From Chrysemys picta bellii (taxonomy: Eukaryota > Chordata > Testudines > Emydidae), in the NCBI RefSeq assembly GCF_011386835.1, contig NC_088792.1, positions 236,350,394 through 236,414,393 of the forward strand: DNA of 64,000 nt. Direction: 5' to 3'. The notes beneath the pieces are model-generated. The model did not search any database, was not told the origin of the DNA, and was given only the letters and a program-made list of their open reading frames with translations. The translations under genes were made by a program, and so were the position numbers. Shown here piece by piece: positions 13,023 to 27,330 of the stretch (position 1 is its first letter; every line of letters starts with the position of its first letter).

Positions 13023-14939
13023 AATGCACATTAGGTGTGGAGAGGAGGAGTTAACAAGAGTCAGGTGCATGTGCATAATGGTCATAATGGTCTAAGTGGT
13101 AAGATATGGCGGCTAGTCTAACCAATGCCAGATGGTAGTCATTTGTAGGACTAGAGGCAAAATGTAGGTTTTAAGAAGAAATTTAAGGAGATAAAGATCA
13201 GCCCTGTTTGTGAGTGCATACTTTATTTGGCTGATATGGCTTCAGTCATTTGAGCAAAAGAACTTTAACTTACCCTGCTGGAGTTTTTTGGGTCATTTGA
13301 CAATGCTGAGATTTCATTAAATCTAGTATGAACTTGAGGTTTTTAGATTTCCTTATCCTTTTCTTCCTATTAAATCTTTATTTCATTCCTTTCCTTCCTC
13401 CTTACACACACTCATTTGCCAGTCTCTTCCATATCTGTAATCTTGCCAGGATAAACTTGGGAACTGTATAGCAGTCTCCACCCCTTGGGAGAATGAAGCA
13501 TCACTTTTGTGATACCCACACCCACCCTGAAAGGTATTAATCGTAATTGGAGTGTGACCTTTGCCTTGAAGCAGGTTCTCAAGTGCACCATGGTTATCCA
13601 CCTGGTTGACCAAAGAGGCTTTTAAACATTAATGCCAAGCTGAATCAACAAGTGGAAAAAAGGTTTGCAGTAAGGCAGTAACATGCTGATTTGCAGAAGT
13701 GCAATTTTGGACATGAGTGGTTCTGCATTTGCTGGACTGTAAATGGCCTCAAATAAATCTGCACCAAAGTTATTTGAATAATCTAGATAAGAAGTGATGT
13801 ACTACTATGAAAATTATGAATTAGATAGAAGATTTGAGCCTACTGGTGTTCTTGAGATATTAACATTAAGTTCTCAAGAGGCACTTTAGGTGATTATCAG
13901 TAGGCATATAGTGAAAATAACTCCTAGGTATCTGATGGGAGAAGAAAGTTAACAAGAGTCCTTGATAAAAGGATTGTGGCAAATGAAACATTGCCAAGTA
14001 CTGTAGGTGCTTGTACTAAGTAGCACCATTTTAGATTTATTTGAGTCACAAGCAAGTGTAAGCCTGAACCTCACAAGTATATTATGGAGGGAAAAAAATA
14101 GCTGAATGCCAATGAGTGTAAACTTAGAAAGGAGTAACAAATTTAAGCATCATCATAGCTAAATGGTTAAAGGAGTAAAGCATTGGTTTCAGAAGGTATC
14201 ATCAAGCCGATCCAGATAAATACAGAGCAGTACAAGGCCTAATGTCATTACCTAACAAGTTCTTTACCAGAGGGGACAGTAATATTTTGAGGCAATGAAA
14301 TAGAATTTTATTGCAAATGGTGATGAAGGTGGGAAATAATAATAATAACTGATAAAGTTTCTTATAGTCAAACAAGGCGAGTCAATCAATGCTTATTCTA
14401 ATCAGTGTGTGTGCAATAGATAAATGTGCAATAGATAAATCTTTCTGAGAGAATCTTCTTATGGAAGTAAACTGAGCTGGTAGGAAGCAAGCATTCCTTT
14501 AAGATGAATTGACATTTTGAGACAAAAGTGGGCCACCTGAGAAATTACTAAAGATTGTGTTTTTTTGTTCTTATGTTTGTTTGGTGCTTTTTGTTTTGTT
14601 TTTTTGATGGCGTGACTTAAGAAAAGTGGTTCTGGGGGCAAAGGGAGAGAAATCTTATGGTGCTAAAAGGATATCCTCCCCTACACCCCAACATAATTCT
14701 GCAAGTATTTGCTGTATTTGAAGTTCAGTGGTTTCAAATTCATAAGAGGAATGTTTGTTTATCTTATATCCATTTGCTTTTCTATGCACCTACCAAGTGT
14801 ATGCTTATAGTACGTATTCAAAGTTTCCAATGGGACAAATTCATGAAAATAATGATTTGTCTTGTGATGACTGATTACTAAAGCTGTGTTTAAAGGCAGA
14901 AACAGTAAGGTGTTGCCTTGAATCAAAATGGGAAATACT
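13023..14939. other. Non-coding DNA
   Basis: No gene or bounded repeat is recognised. The 76-codon minus frame at 13383-13613 has no recognisable domain. Confidence 0.45.
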
Positions 14940-14964
14940 AAAAAAAAAAAAAAAAAAAAAAAAA
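14940..14964. repeat. Poly-A tract
   Basis: Twenty-five consecutive A followed by GAAAGAAAAAG. It could be the tail of an old retrotransposed copy, but no element body is recognisable upstream. Confidence 0.9.
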
Positions 14965-15159
14965 GAAAGAAAAAGATTAGTTTTGCATGTCAATCCTTTA
15001 TTATTTTCCCTTCTCTGCACCATACTGTAAGTAATAGGAAATAGGTCTGAACTTTGAATTTGGATCTATTTCCTATCTCAGAATGTTTGGATGCTTTTCT
15101 GAACTCACTGTGTTCTTTCCATCTCTAGCATCTTCTAACTTTTTCATGTTGCTTCCTCC

Positions 15160-15226
15160 CAGACAGATACATGCCTAGTAAGAGATGGTCCTTGCCACAA
15201 GGCACTTAGTCTAAGAAGTTAGACTG
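15160..15226 (+). repeat. Ancient dispersed repeat, copy B
   Basis: The stretch GATGGTCCTTGCCACAAGGC followed by ACTTAGTCTAAG resembles the second half of the 12.9-kb repeat. Only the 3' half is recognisable. Confidence 0.35.
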
Positions 15227-17940
15227 AAGGGATGGGAGCGAAACTGAATGATGTACAATTTTATATCCACATACACATTTTCTTAGTTTGTTATAATAGA
15301 TGAAGCAACTGTTATTCCACCTGGCTTTCATTAAGGAGTCAGTTTATTTAAGGCATGACCACAGAGGTGGGTCTTGATGAGTGATTTGAAGAAAGAGAGA
15401 GTAATAAACTTAAAAATCATGTGCAGAAAGGCATTCGGTGTGTAAGTAATAGTCATGGAAAATGAAAGCATGAGCCAAGACAGCATGGAGAGGACTATGC
15501 AACCACACAAAACATTGGGTTGGGACCCGGAAGTTGCAAGGGATAAAGGGCTGGCTCCACCGATGACCACAGTTCCCCTCCTCCCCCAAACCTTCCACTA
15601 ACACCATTTATATGTAAAATTGTAAATGTGCATGGATGACTGTGCCTGTGTATACTGCTCTGTGTTCCTTCAGTATTGTGTCCCACAGCTCTGTCTCCCC
15701 TCCCAAACCAACACTGTGTTCCTCTGTGATTTTCCACTGCCACTGCCCCTACATACTGTATCCTTTTCCCCCCGTCACCTGGGGTCCAGCCTCCCTATTT
15801 GGGGGTTTCTGGCTTCCTCCCAGCAATACTCTTTTTCTCCATTGGAAGGGAAGGCTGCACATGAGAGATCTAGGCTGTAGAATTTTCTCCAAAGGGAAGT
15901 GTTAGAAACTCCATAGCCTGGAACACTTAAAATTAGACTCTTTGAAGCCTTAGGAAACTTATTCTAAGGAACTATCCTCACAAGCTGGGGGGATGGACTA
16001 AATGATATAGAAAGTCACTTCTATGAGTCATTGAAGTTCTGTTTATTCTCGAGATGGGAGTAAATTCATCTCCCTTCCAAAGCAAGGAGGGTGCAATAAG
16101 GGAGAGATTGTCACAGAAAGTATGGGGACCTGCCCCTATTTCTTGACAAAAGAAAGATGCCTTTGGTGCATTTTTCAGTGATCCCAGCCTGAAGCATTCA
16201 AAACTCATGAGTCGGGCTACAAAAATTACAAGATTTGCTTTAAAATAATGAGATTTTAAAAAAATAAAATAAATAAATGCGGGGGTTCTTTTTATTTGCC
16301 CTCTGGTTTTGAGTCTTTAAGGTACAATAACTTCACCTTTTCTAGCCTTTTGTTGCAACTATGAGGACTAAAAACTTACATTTTAAAAAAGTAAACTTCT
16401 GCACCTTTTGATTCCAGTAGCTTGGACTCTAAGGAAAACATCAAGTATTGCAAGACTCATAATAAAATCGCAAGAGTTGGCAGACCAGGTTTGACCAAGT
16501 TGTCTGACTGAAAAAGGGCACAGCTAGCCACCGTGGTTTGTGAAAGGCAGTATTCTGAGGTCATTAAGTCTTTGAAAGATGGCCATTATTCATCATTAAG
16601 GGTTTTCTTTTCCTCTCTCAGAAGGTGGAGAATGAAAATGTTTTACCAACCCCTATTGTGTCCGTTTCTTCAGAAAGCTCTTTGGGGAAACTGGCTGAGG
16701 GGATTTGATGTGCATGTCTTAGGGGAGGACAAGGGAGGAGCTGGTATGTGGACAGCAAGGGGGGCTGCCAGTCTACCAGAGGGGGGATAGAGGGGATAAC
16801 TTTCAAGAGAGACAAGCTGTTCATCTTTCCCTTTTTCCCGTTTCTCTGTATTTAAGCTGAGAATGCCTTACCTAGTTTTGTTTCAGAAATGCAGATCTCG
16901 ATAAGTTGAGCAAAACATTTCTTTTGATTTAGTTCCACTTTCTCTGTATTTTTAATGCATCTTATTTTTATTAAGATTATTGTTGAATGGGTAATTTTAT
17001 GCAGACATCCCCAAAGAGAAAAGAACACTTTCACTTCTAGGGAGAGATGCTGGAAGGTAAAAACTTCCTGGAAACTACACACCTCCCGTCCCCCTGCCAA
17101 TCTCAGTCAAGGGACACAGTCAGAGGTGTCCGCTCTAAGCAAGTTGTATTATCATCTGGCTGCAGTGAGCAAACAGAGTTTGGAAAAGTCAAAAGACCAA
17201 GTAAATGAGATATGGAAGAGCATGCAGGTCACAGAGTCCCAGTACAGCTCTGCTGAATGGGGGTGGTGGGTGGGTGGATGTGCTTTTATGGGGGACTTTG
17301 TGGAGGGCGAAGAGGGAGTGGGTACGTCTGAATCCTGCAGAGCAGTGTTCTGTGAGGGCTTTATCATGCACCAAAAAAGGGATGAAGCAACGCTGATGGA
17401 TCTGAAGCTAGACAGGTACACCCGCAAAAAATCCCCTTTTACTCCTCATGAGGTGCATATGCATCAGCTGCAGAAGATTACTGCAGCCTTGAGTTCTCTG
17501 TGTCCCACAGTAAACTTCCACCAATCTCTGTTGTTTATGGTCCAGGATTTAGTTTTAGACCGTAGAGCTCCACTCACTGGGGGCTGAGACAACTGAGGCT
17601 GCAGGTTTCTGCGGGCAGTTATACCCTTGGAATGGGATTGCTGCTGGCCAGAAGGGAGCAGACACAGGTGCCCTCAAATGTGCTGATTCAGCACATCTAC
17701 AAGTATGGCTTACTTGAGGATTGTAGCCCCCTGCAGAGCTCCTCTGATGGAGCCCCAGGCATAAAATGAAGGTCCCCTCTCCCAGCAGAATGAGACAGGA
17801 GGGTTCCCGTACTGTCATCTGCCTTCCCCCGAGCCTCAGTGGATATAGAGGGGCATAAGTTGCAGCCTCATAAGGTTAGAACTGGCTCGGTATAAGGAAT
17901 ACTACAGTTTTCTTTTCAATACATCCAATTTGGTGAGACT
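15227..17940. other. Non-coding DNA, one long chance frame
   Basis: No known domain is found. The longest open frame on the plus strand (16955-17587, 210 codons) has mixed composition, no motif, no splice context and overlapping open frames on the other strand. A segment at about 16204-16495 (rich in short ATGAG words and A-tracts) reads like an interspersed repeat, but I cannot bound or name it. Confidence 0.4.
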
Positions 17941-18115
17941 TCATGGACTCATGGACTTTAAGGCCAGAAGGGGCCATCATGATCATCTAGTCTGACCTCC
18001 TGCCCATTGCAGGCCAAAGAACCTCGCCCACCCACTCCTGTAACAGACCCATAACCTCTGGCTGAGTTACTGAAGTCCTTAAATCATGTTTTAAAGACGT
18101 TTGATGTGACTTTAA
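17941..18115 (-). mobile_element. CR1 LINE 3' end fragment
   Basis: The left edge TCATGGACTTTAAGGCCAGA, continuing into GATCATCTAGTCTGACCTCC, is an antisense CR1-type 3' tail with the shared TCATCTAGTC core. The remaining about 100 bases are diverged antisense 3' sequence. Severely 5' truncated. Confidence 0.7.
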
Positions 18116-21100
18116 CAGCAGTGAGTCTTACTGCCTGCACTGGAGGGAAGGCTTTTTACTCTGTCTTCTAGCAGCTCAGCAGCAGAAGCAGGGAGGTTCA
18201 GTTACTGAGGAAAAAGGTCAGACTGTCCACTAACAGATACAGCACAGGTGAAGAAAGCTGGAATTTCCCTTGCTGAGGCTGCAAGTTTCCCTCTTAGTAT
18301 GTGAGTTTCCATTCTCATTGAATCCTTGGCCTCTCTGCTGAGACGGCCAACAAAGTGACAATTCCCATAGTGGTTTTTGTGAGGTCCAATAAGAGCTGAA
18401 ATATGGCAACCACCATTTCACACAGGTTAGAGAGCAATCACTGGACACGACTTGTGGTCATTATTGACCCTGGTCAAATGTGAACCAATCATCTGAAGGC
18501 AAAAAACTTTCTAAAGCATGCTGCCTCCCTCTGCAATACTTAGGAGATATACGGTGCATTATTTCTCCACTCTCTTTTCACTGACTGCCCTGTTTCAGGA
18601 GCCATAATTTAGTACTACATTTCTCATGTGCTTCCCACACCACCTAACATACAGTACTGGAGGTGTAGGAGTCACATAATATGCCTGCGTTAAGTATTTA
18701 ATGGGTATTTTTTCCTGTAACTAAAGAACCAAAACTAAACAGCGTAGTGTTTGATTCACAATTTTTTTTCACTGCATAAACAACAGTGATGCTGCTAGAA
18801 TTTTGATTAAGTCTAACAAGGGAAGGTCTAATGTATTCATTCATTCTGCCCTGGCTTCTTGAACAGATTAGCTTCAAAATTTCCCCTTCTTCATGCTTGC
18901 AAAACATAAACATAGCTAAAAGAAATTCATAACGATACTTGATGTAAAACCAGTGCCTAATTCTCTTTATTTGTTAAAGAATAAAATTTAATAAATCAAT
19001 AACAGATTAAGCATACTGAAGCTCAGTCCATTGACATTAATGGTTAAGCAACCACAGAGTAAAACTTACACATAGCAAGAGCTACTTTGTATCTGGACAG
19101 TAGGAGGTGATAACATTCTATTCAATCAAGCCACATTTGCGTCTATCATAGGATTATGTGACCAAGTGTCAGGTGGTTCTCAAAGAAACTAGCAGACGGA
19201 AACCCTAGCTTGGATAAGATTTGAGTTAATAACTTAATAAAGAAAAGGAGAAAAAGAAACCTGGAAAAAATTCTTGAAGAACATTCAAGTTTAGGATTAC
19301 ACATCATTCACCTATATGATGTGTGTTTGTAAATACACACATTTACTTGCATAAACATAGAGATAGGCTGTAGATAGCTATTATCACTTGTTAGGATAAC
19401 TTAATTAAACTTGCTTATTAAAACCCTTTAATATGATAGTGATAAAATCTTGATTAGTACGTTTTCCTGCTAGGTGACCTTCTAATTTAATAGAAAATGA
19501 ATTTTTAAATGGAGAAAAATGCCTGTGGCAGAGATTTTGTGCAAGTGAATAGAGTTTGTAATACACATAGGGATATAATCGAGCCTAATTAGTGAGGGTG
19601 CAAATGAATTTTTATTTCATACACCAGAAGTGTCATTGATGAACCATGGTGCAGAGTTTGAAATGCATTCAGATTGGCAGTGTGGGACTGAAGTCTGTGG
19701 GAAAATCACAAGCTAATTCATTGATTGCCCCTTGGAAATTACTGCTGTTAATTGTTAGGTAATTAACATGGAGCTACAATTATATTGGCCTTAGGGGGTG
19801 ATTAATGTTTCAACATGTCACATTAGCAGCGGCTAGATTTTAAAAGCTTTTCTTTTCACATAGAGACAGATGGTATATTGTCAGTGGAAATAGTTTTTTT
19901 TTTTTTTTTTTTTTTGGTAACTAAAGTTTATACTGAGCCTACGTGTTTGTGTGTATCTATCTATCTCTCTATAATTTGCTCCACCTTATTTTATATGGCT
20001 GAATTTTAAGCATCTTGGTCTGATGCCTTTTTAAGAAAAAAATGTTTTATTTGCTAAAAATAATCTCCATTGTATCTACCATGAGTGCATAAAATATGTA
20101 TTTTTAAAAGGAAATATTTATAGTTCTTATTTTGCATGTACAATTAAAATTGTCTTGGATTTTAAGAGCTGGCCTTTTCTTTATGTCAGCCCTTACATTA
20201 TTTAGTGATAATATGAAGAAAGGGATTGCACAATTACACACTTCTGCATTACACTTTATCCCGAGTCAAGAACCATGTTTTTGCCATTGTTCAAAGATTC
20301 AAGTTAATGTCAATCATATAAGCATGGACTTGTTGGAATTGTATCGTGAGCCTCACTACAACACTAGTTAATCAACAGGATGTAATTGGTAATATTCTTA
20401 AAATGTTGTCTCAGAAAGGCAGCTGCTATTGTTTATGAAGATTATGTTAAGATGATGCTGTGATAACTAAGTTTTTGTTTCTTTGCAATGCTGTATGGTT
20501 AGGTTTCAAACTAGTGGATTCTTAATTGTCACTGGGGTTGCGTAAAGATATCCTTAATGCCACTTTACAGATGTATCCCACCTGTTCCTATTTGCAAACC
20601 ATTTGCTGCAGAAGTCAAAAGTTTTGGACGTGTTCTAATTCTTTTTATCACAATTCAATATGGTATTAAATCCTATGAAAATATACATTTAAATGTTAAA
20701 CCTGAAATTATTTTGAAAAAAATCTTAAGGGTTGTAAGATTTCCCCCTCCTGTATCCAATTAAGGCATATTCCAAGAGGTGTAATGGACTCCTAGCAGTT
20801 CAAAGGATCAGTTTCTATTATAGAACATTTTTTTGTGATAATTCAAGATATCATCTTCTTGATAGCCCCATACTGTGGTCTTTGTTATGGCTCTAGTCAC
20901 TTGCTTTTATATTGATTGTTCCACTTCAACAAATGACTGAAATCTTTATTATCTGCAGTCATGCCAGGTATTAACTTTTAATTTCCATTAAAACAGCTAA
21001 ATTTGGGAGGGAGGTTAGTGCCTTAAATTTAGCTTTTTAGAATAAAAAGCAAAGGCATTTAGCTGTATGGCTTGAAATCTGAATCTATAATATTTCTTCA

Positions 21101-21484
21101 CTTATGCTTTTGTACTTTTTTCTGTATAAAACAGTGTGGACAGCACTATGAATTAAAGCTTCCTCGTGAACCCAAAGTTACACTCTTAACTGAATTTCCT
21201 TGCTTTTTGTGGTTTTACATTAGACATTTAACATTACCTAAATACTGTATAGTTTTTTTGAGGGGGTAGGGAGAAGTCCATTTCCATATAAAATTTAATG
21301 AAGTTTGGTGATGAAATAATGAGGATACTTGGCATAAGAGAGATTATTTGATCATACACCATCCTCCAGGATTCCCTATTGTTCTTTTTTGAATGATTAG
21401 GGCCTGAGATGATCTACATTTGGAAGGTTTAATCAACTATTTTGACCACCTCCTTTAAAAAATAGCAGTAATGAGTTGATGTAA
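18116..21484. other. AT-rich non-coding DNA with poly-T tract
   Basis: No exon or RNA gene is recognised. A 22-base poly-T lies at 19894-19915. The remaining short open frames carry no recognisable domains. Confidence 0.5.
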
Positions 21485-21577
21485 GCCCTGATCCAGCAGA
21501 TCCCTTAAGCACATGCTTACCCTTAATATTGACAACAAAATTAAGCGTATGCTTAAGTGTGTTCTTAGATTGGGATC
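21485..21577. mobile_element. Palindromic MITE relic, copy 1
   Basis: The left arm (CCCTGATCCAGCAG, then CTTAAGCACATGCTTA) is matched by the reverse complement of the right arm (CTTAAGCATACGCTTAA and GATCCCAATCT). The two arms form an imperfect fold-back of about 90 bases. The same arm words occur at 47846-47970. No coding capacity. Confidence 0.6.
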
Positions 21578-21742
21578 TTAGCGCTGAAAGCATCTACAGA
21601 GAAGAACATGCCAAAGTGTCTAATTGACCATTTTGTGTCACAAATGTTGTGTTGAGATGTAGCTCGGAGCATATTTTTCTGTTAAAAAATAAAATGTTCC
21701 TTACCAAAAAAAACCCCTAACATAACACATTGATAAATCTAA

Positions 21743-21885
21743 GATCTGATTCTCATTTATGCTAAGGTCACTTTACACTTCTCTAGTGATCTAAAAGGGC
21801 TTAAATATTATTTACTCCCACTTTAGGGCCTCTTTACATTTTCCGAGCTGTGTAAGTGGCCTTAATGTGAATGAGAATCAGGCCC
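21743..21885. mobile_element. Palindromic MITE relic, copy 2
   Basis: Terminal words CTGATTCTCATTTATGCTAAG and, inverted, CTGATTCTCATTCACATTAAG face each other across about 140 bases. This is an imperfect fold-back typical of a decayed non-autonomous DNA element. No target duplication could be fixed. Confidence 0.6.
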
Positions 21886-22199
21886 TATGGGTTTGACTTA
21901 TCTCTAGCAAGGACTTGCCTCAGTAACAGTGTTCAAGGAGTATTTTTGTGCATTTACGTTTGTTGATTTCTTGGATACCTTGTTTTGATTTTTTTTTATT
22001 TCCATTTAAGGAGGCTGTACCAGTTCCTGTATTTTATTAAACTGTACCTGCTGTATGGCCATTGGCTCTTAGGTGAGTGCTCAGGGAATAGGAGAAGGAC
22101 AGAAGGAGCCTGCCTCCCTATGTAAGGGGATTAAATATTTTTTCCCTCAAGAGACAGGGTTTTAGCTGTGGCTATGCTATAAGAAGCTCCGTGTGGGGT

Positions 22200-23880
22200 A
22201 GTCTCTGCACCACATCCAGCTCTCAGTGAATTTGTGATTTGCTGCCTGCCCCACATGCCAGCCTCCTGAGGCTGAGCAACCAATCAGAGCTGCTACAGGA
22301 AGAGCACATGCTTTCTCTCTCCCTCCTCCCTCTCCCCGCAGCAACTCCGAGCCATTCTCACAGAAGGGAAGTAGGAAGAAGGGTGCTGAAGAGTCTAACA
22401 GCTCAGGACGGCTTCACTCCCCCCCCCACCTCTCCTGTGAGCAACAGAAAGAGAGTCTCTGATCCTTCCCCTATACCCTCTGCATCCACCAGGCCGGGAT
22501 GAGGGATGGAGAGCCTCTAGAAGTACCCATCCAGCCTGGAAAGGGGAGAGGGGACCACTCAGCAGCAGCCTGGAAGAAGGGGCGAAGAATCACTGGCAGA
22601 GCAGACGTGAGGCTGAGGAGCTGAACTGAAGAGAGGTGGGGCACTGAATAGAGGAGCAGGGGCTGAACTGATGGTGAACTAGGAGCAGGATTTATTTGGA
22701 GGTTGGGGAAACAATTAATTGCTGGGCAGGGGATGGGTAAATGTGGAGGAGAAAGCTTCTGCAGCAGGGTCAAAATAACCTTACTCACTACATTTGGAAG
22801 AGTGGGAAATGCTAATCATCACCCACACACACTAGGGATGGACAGGGGAAGTTCAAAAATCAACAAACTAAAAAAATCACAATATAATCTGGCCCCAAAA
22901 ATCATAAGATTCATGATTTTGGGGGTCTGCCTCATGATTTGAGATCTCTTGAGGAGGACCAACTTGTTGCTTTTGAATTCTTGAGCCTGGCAATATTTTG
23001 TCCGGATGTGTCTTTTTTTGCTGTCCCCATGTAAATCCTCTCAAATCTGATACAGTTACAAGTGTCTGAAAAATCTGAGTTTGCACACGTTCAGTAGAGT
23101 TTGGCAGATAAATTCTGAGGATTCCATGTGCACTGAGCATGTTCAGTCTGGCTCTGCAGGGGCTGTACAGGATTTTCCCTGTGATTGCTCCTCCTAGCAG
23201 GGAGGGGCCACTGTGGATACTCTCTCCTGCTCCTCCCATGCAGTGAGGAGGAGGAGGAAGGCAGCTTGACTTGAATGCGGAGGGGTAAGGGCTGGAAGTG
23301 TGATGGGTGAAGAGACAGGGAAAGGTGCATGGGATGAAGACTGGGACAAGGAGTAGGAGTGGTTGAAGGGGATGATGGAAAGCTTGCATCCCTAGGGAGC
23401 AGAGCAGAGGCATCTGCGTGTGTAGCATCCTGAACTGCCTCAGGGTGAAGTTCTTTGTGTCTTAATTTCCAAGGATTTTGTGGTGCTTAGCTGGGGGTGG
23501 GCACTGGATGAAGAGAAATGGAAATTGACTTGTGTGTGTAGAAGTTCAGGGGGGAAAATATTTCCTCGCTCAGCAGCTGAGAGTAAACATGTCTCTGTTT
23601 TAACAGAAGATCATGATTCATGACAAAGAAGGTTTTAGGTGTGCCCAATCCCCTGAATCAAGTTTGTAGCCAGCCCCCACCTTTCTTCCTATCAATCAAG
23701 CTTCTGTGTTCTCTGTCCCCCTTCCCCCTCTCCCTCACCCCCCAATCAGCCAGTCAAGCTTCTAAGCAGCCATTTACTTTCTCTCCATCAACCAAATCAG
23801 GCTTTCTCTCCTCCCTCACTGAATTGTTCAGATTTGTGTGCACAGCACATACACTTCTAGTTAAAGCATGAAAAATGCCT
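22200..23880. other. GC-rich, pyrimidine-biased block, unresolved
   Basis: The block is richer in GC than its flanks, with purine-only and pyrimidine-only runs. Long open frames (up to 183 codons at 22877-23428, minus) reflect composition rather than a known protein. A small hairpin (AAAATCATAAGATTCATGATTTT) sits at about 22897. I suspect merged old repeats but cannot assign a family. Confidence 0.35.
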
Positions 23881-26800
23881 AAAAATGACCCTAAATCTAC
23901 CATCAAAAACAAAACAACACTCCCCATTCTACCAGTTCTTCTCAGGGTTCACCTTTACACTAAGTTTTATGTAGACAGACAATCTTTTTAAAGAGATATC
24001 AGTTAACAGCGATAAGTAGGACTGCCAAAGACAAATGTCAGCAAGAGCCCAAATTCAAAGACTTCCTATTAAAAATGTACGAAGGAAAACCAAGCCAAAA
24101 CTATATGGAATATTCAGAGGACATAAAAACTGCTGCTGTGTGAAACTGCAAACCCAATGGGCAACTTAGTTGGACAGAAAGGCAGGCATTTATACCCTGT
24201 TTTTTAAGCCCATCTTAGAATGCAGTCCCAATGATGGAGTCCCTACTAGGTACCTGCATAATGATGTGTGTGCTTGAGGATCGTTTTCTCAATCCAATCA
24301 CTTTTGGGAAAAAAATTCAAGGGATCATCAAACTAAAAACTTTGAAATGAAAAACTATTAAGGTAGGTAAAGTTTTAGGAATACCAACTTTGAGAGAGTC
24401 CTTTTAAATCCCTCATTTTGGCCTCTCTTTGTATTAACTCCCCTCTGATTTATTAGCAATCATCTCTCCTAAATAAGTCTTTCTTTGCTAGACAGCCTTC
24501 CAAAAATGAACTATTCCTTTTTTAGCTCTAACATTTTAACCATTTCTTTCAACCTTGTACTTAATTTTCCTGCTCCTCTAATTGACAATATACCTGTACC
24601 TCTTACTATTGAGCCTCAGTGTCTATTCTAGAAATCTCCTCTTCAAAGTAAATCCTCTGACCTTCTCTTTCTAATGTCTAATGACCACAACAGGCTCCTC
24701 GCCAGCTCTCCCTAGTAATCTTATATTTTCTGTCATCAACTGTATAAATCTACTTCTGCCACAGGCAAACTGACTTCAGTCTTGTTCTTTGAATACTTGC
24801 TACAGAACTCTCTGGCTTTGTATCTGTCAATAGAATTTCCAGTACAATATAGCCCAGCTTCTTCACTCTGCTCTTCAAACAACATGCTTTACACTATATT
24901 GGACTTTTCCACAGGTTGAAGCTGTTCATGTCTTTACTTAGTCAGTGATAGACTAATCTTGGAATTTTGCTTACTCATTGTCATCAATATAACTCTGCAT
25001 ATTTCTGGCTGTGCCTTTCTTCTGCTCATTAAAATGAGGAGTTAACATATATTCATAATTTCATTCTGTATACTGAGTTTTTTTATTTGTTCATTTCTAA
25101 TTTAAGATTGGTCATTTTTCTTGCCCTAGTTTACTAATTTGTATATACTATGAGAGATTAGCCAAAGTTTTGGTTCTTGGTTCGACCCACAACCTCCAGG
25201 GGCCAGTTGTCTTGCTTTGTAGCTGAAAAGCAGCTCCTCCTCCGACTCTTCGTATGTGTCTTTGCTTTCAGATACTTGTGTGCTTGGGTAGAAAACTCCT
25301 CAACCCAAAGTCATTGTTCTAAATGCTGAGCACAGGCTAGTTCAGGTGAGCCAGAGCATTAAACACCACTTGAGTTCTTTCCACTAAATTCTAGAGCCTT
25401 ATGAAAGCAGAACTCTGAGGAATTGGGGAAAGTGGGTGAGTCCCAGGGAAATAAGATGTATGAAAACTTTTTTATTCACTGAAGCAAGACAATATTACAT
25501 ATACTGCATATACTCAGAAAATGTTTACTATGTATAAACTAACTCTACTGCAGTCTTCAGAGATTTAATTTAATTTCAGTCCTTCCAGTTAATGGCATCA
25601 GAGCACATTTTACTTTTAAATTTGCATTTTTGTGTTAAGTATAACAGCTGGCATTTCCCAGAATCTTTGTCACAATTCCATGTACATTTAAAATGTTGTT
25701 TTTCTAATCATTTTAGTTTTTAAAAAGGATTTTAATGTGGTCCTGTTCTACAAAAAAATTAAGAATAAATCAAAATATGTAGTAGGGATTAATACAAATG
25801 TGTATTAGAAGAGCAAAGAAATCACTGAGACAAGACTAATCATCATTTAGATTATCAGTAGAAGATGATTAAAAAACAAAGGATTGTATGACAAGTTATG
25901 TTGATGCCATGTTTGTGTGGCCAAATGTTTTAGCTTTATAAATGAAAAAGCCTAAGCAGCTTACAGTGAGACAAAGTAATCATTCAAATTACAAATTTAA
26001 GAATTCCAAATTACATACTTCATCAAGTTGAGTCTATTTTAACTTAAAATACACAAGTGAATGATTTGGTTCAGTTGAAAAGCAGTGTCTAATGTTTCTG
26101 CAAAAAGGAAACCACTGTTTAGTTTTCAAAGTTGCAAAAATGTTAAAATATATAAACATAAGTATCTTTCTCTGAGTATTGAATATACAGCACTGTTTAT
26201 AATCAAATAGCTAGTAAAATATTTTTTCATACATACATGAAAATTATTTTGTTTTTTAAAAACATCATAGCCATACTTGATCTTTTTGGCAGTTTGTTTT
26301 TATGTTAAAATGAGCACATGTTTTGAATTAAGGGCACAGTGGTGCTAATTACGAGCGACCATAGTTCTTGCTACCGTTAGTGCATCCATTGGCGTCAATG
26401 GGAATACTTATGATAGTAAGTACCATGCTCAATTGGAAGCATTGGTGGGTCTGCCCTCAACAGTGGAGTTTGTTTTCTGGAGAGGTACATATTCAGCCAA
26501 TGCTATGATTGTGTTGTTGAAGAGCAGAACTTGGCTAATAATTCATAATTAATTGTTTGACAATTGTTACCTTACCTCATTTTCTCTTTGAAAATTTTCC
26601 ATGAAGAGATTGTAGTTGTCTTTGTGTGTACTTTGTGTGCACTTGCTCACAAGCAGCTCTGCGTAAGTGCTGAGATGTTCAACTGCTAAGCTTTTATTTT
26701 GTGTTCCTATCCTCTATTTACTCTGCATCATTTCAATTGAATTCTATCAGATATTGACTAAAATGGCTGTCTTCCTAATAACTCTCAGTTCCTCACTGGA

Positions 26801-27292
26801 AAATCAGCAAAACCCAAAAATGATTCTGTAATGCTGCCTTCCCAAACTCCTAACTTTTGTTCTCAAATTTGACACACACAGTTCTGCATTTTGGTATCTG
26901 GGGACCACATCTCTGTAATCTGTTTCTCTATTTGTTTCATCCAGCATTAATCACAGTTGCCTCCACTACTACTGAACTGTGCATACATCACTATTGACAC
27001 TGGTGTGATACCCTGAATGCCTTGACAATTGTTTCCAATCTGCTCCAGCAGTTTTCACTCAGTTCTTACAAGCACTTTCTTTGGCAAATAGTGCAACTCT
27101 GCCCTGCAGGGATGGTTTGAACTGAAGATTGCCACATGTGTTGAGATCATGCCTCTTGTTCTTGGGCCATAAACATTTTCTAAGCTAAGCATATTCATCT
27201 TTAAGGCTATTCAATTCTACAAATGACTAAGGTTTTCTAACAGTGCTTCAGTTTGCTTGTTTCAGATAGGTTTTCTTTGTGTTTTGCTTGTC
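23881..27292. other. AT-rich non-coding DNA
   Basis: No gene, RNA or bounded mobile element is recognised. Open frames are negligible. Confidence 0.5.
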
Positions 27293-27295
27293 TAA

Positions 27296-27330
27296 GGGTA
27301 TGTCTACACTATGAAATTAGGTCGAATTTA
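27296..27330 (+). repeat. Harbinger-1 left terminal inverted repeat
   Basis: It starts GGGTATGTCTACACTATG and ends in GGTCGAATTTA. The inner 14 bases match the right end exactly; most differences lie at positions 3-6. Confidence 0.9.

Noticed and set aside
16955..17587. 210-codon plus-strand open frame, the longest outside recognised mobile elements
   Set aside because: No domain, no splice context and competing open frames on the other strand. With uniform codons I estimate a chance frame of this length to be not rare in 64 kb (order of 0.2-0.3 expected), so it is not evidence of a gene.
22877..23428. 183-codon minus-strand frame
   Set aside because: It lies in a compositionally biased GC-rich block with overlapping frames in other phases; the translation is Pro/Ser/Leu-rich low complexity.
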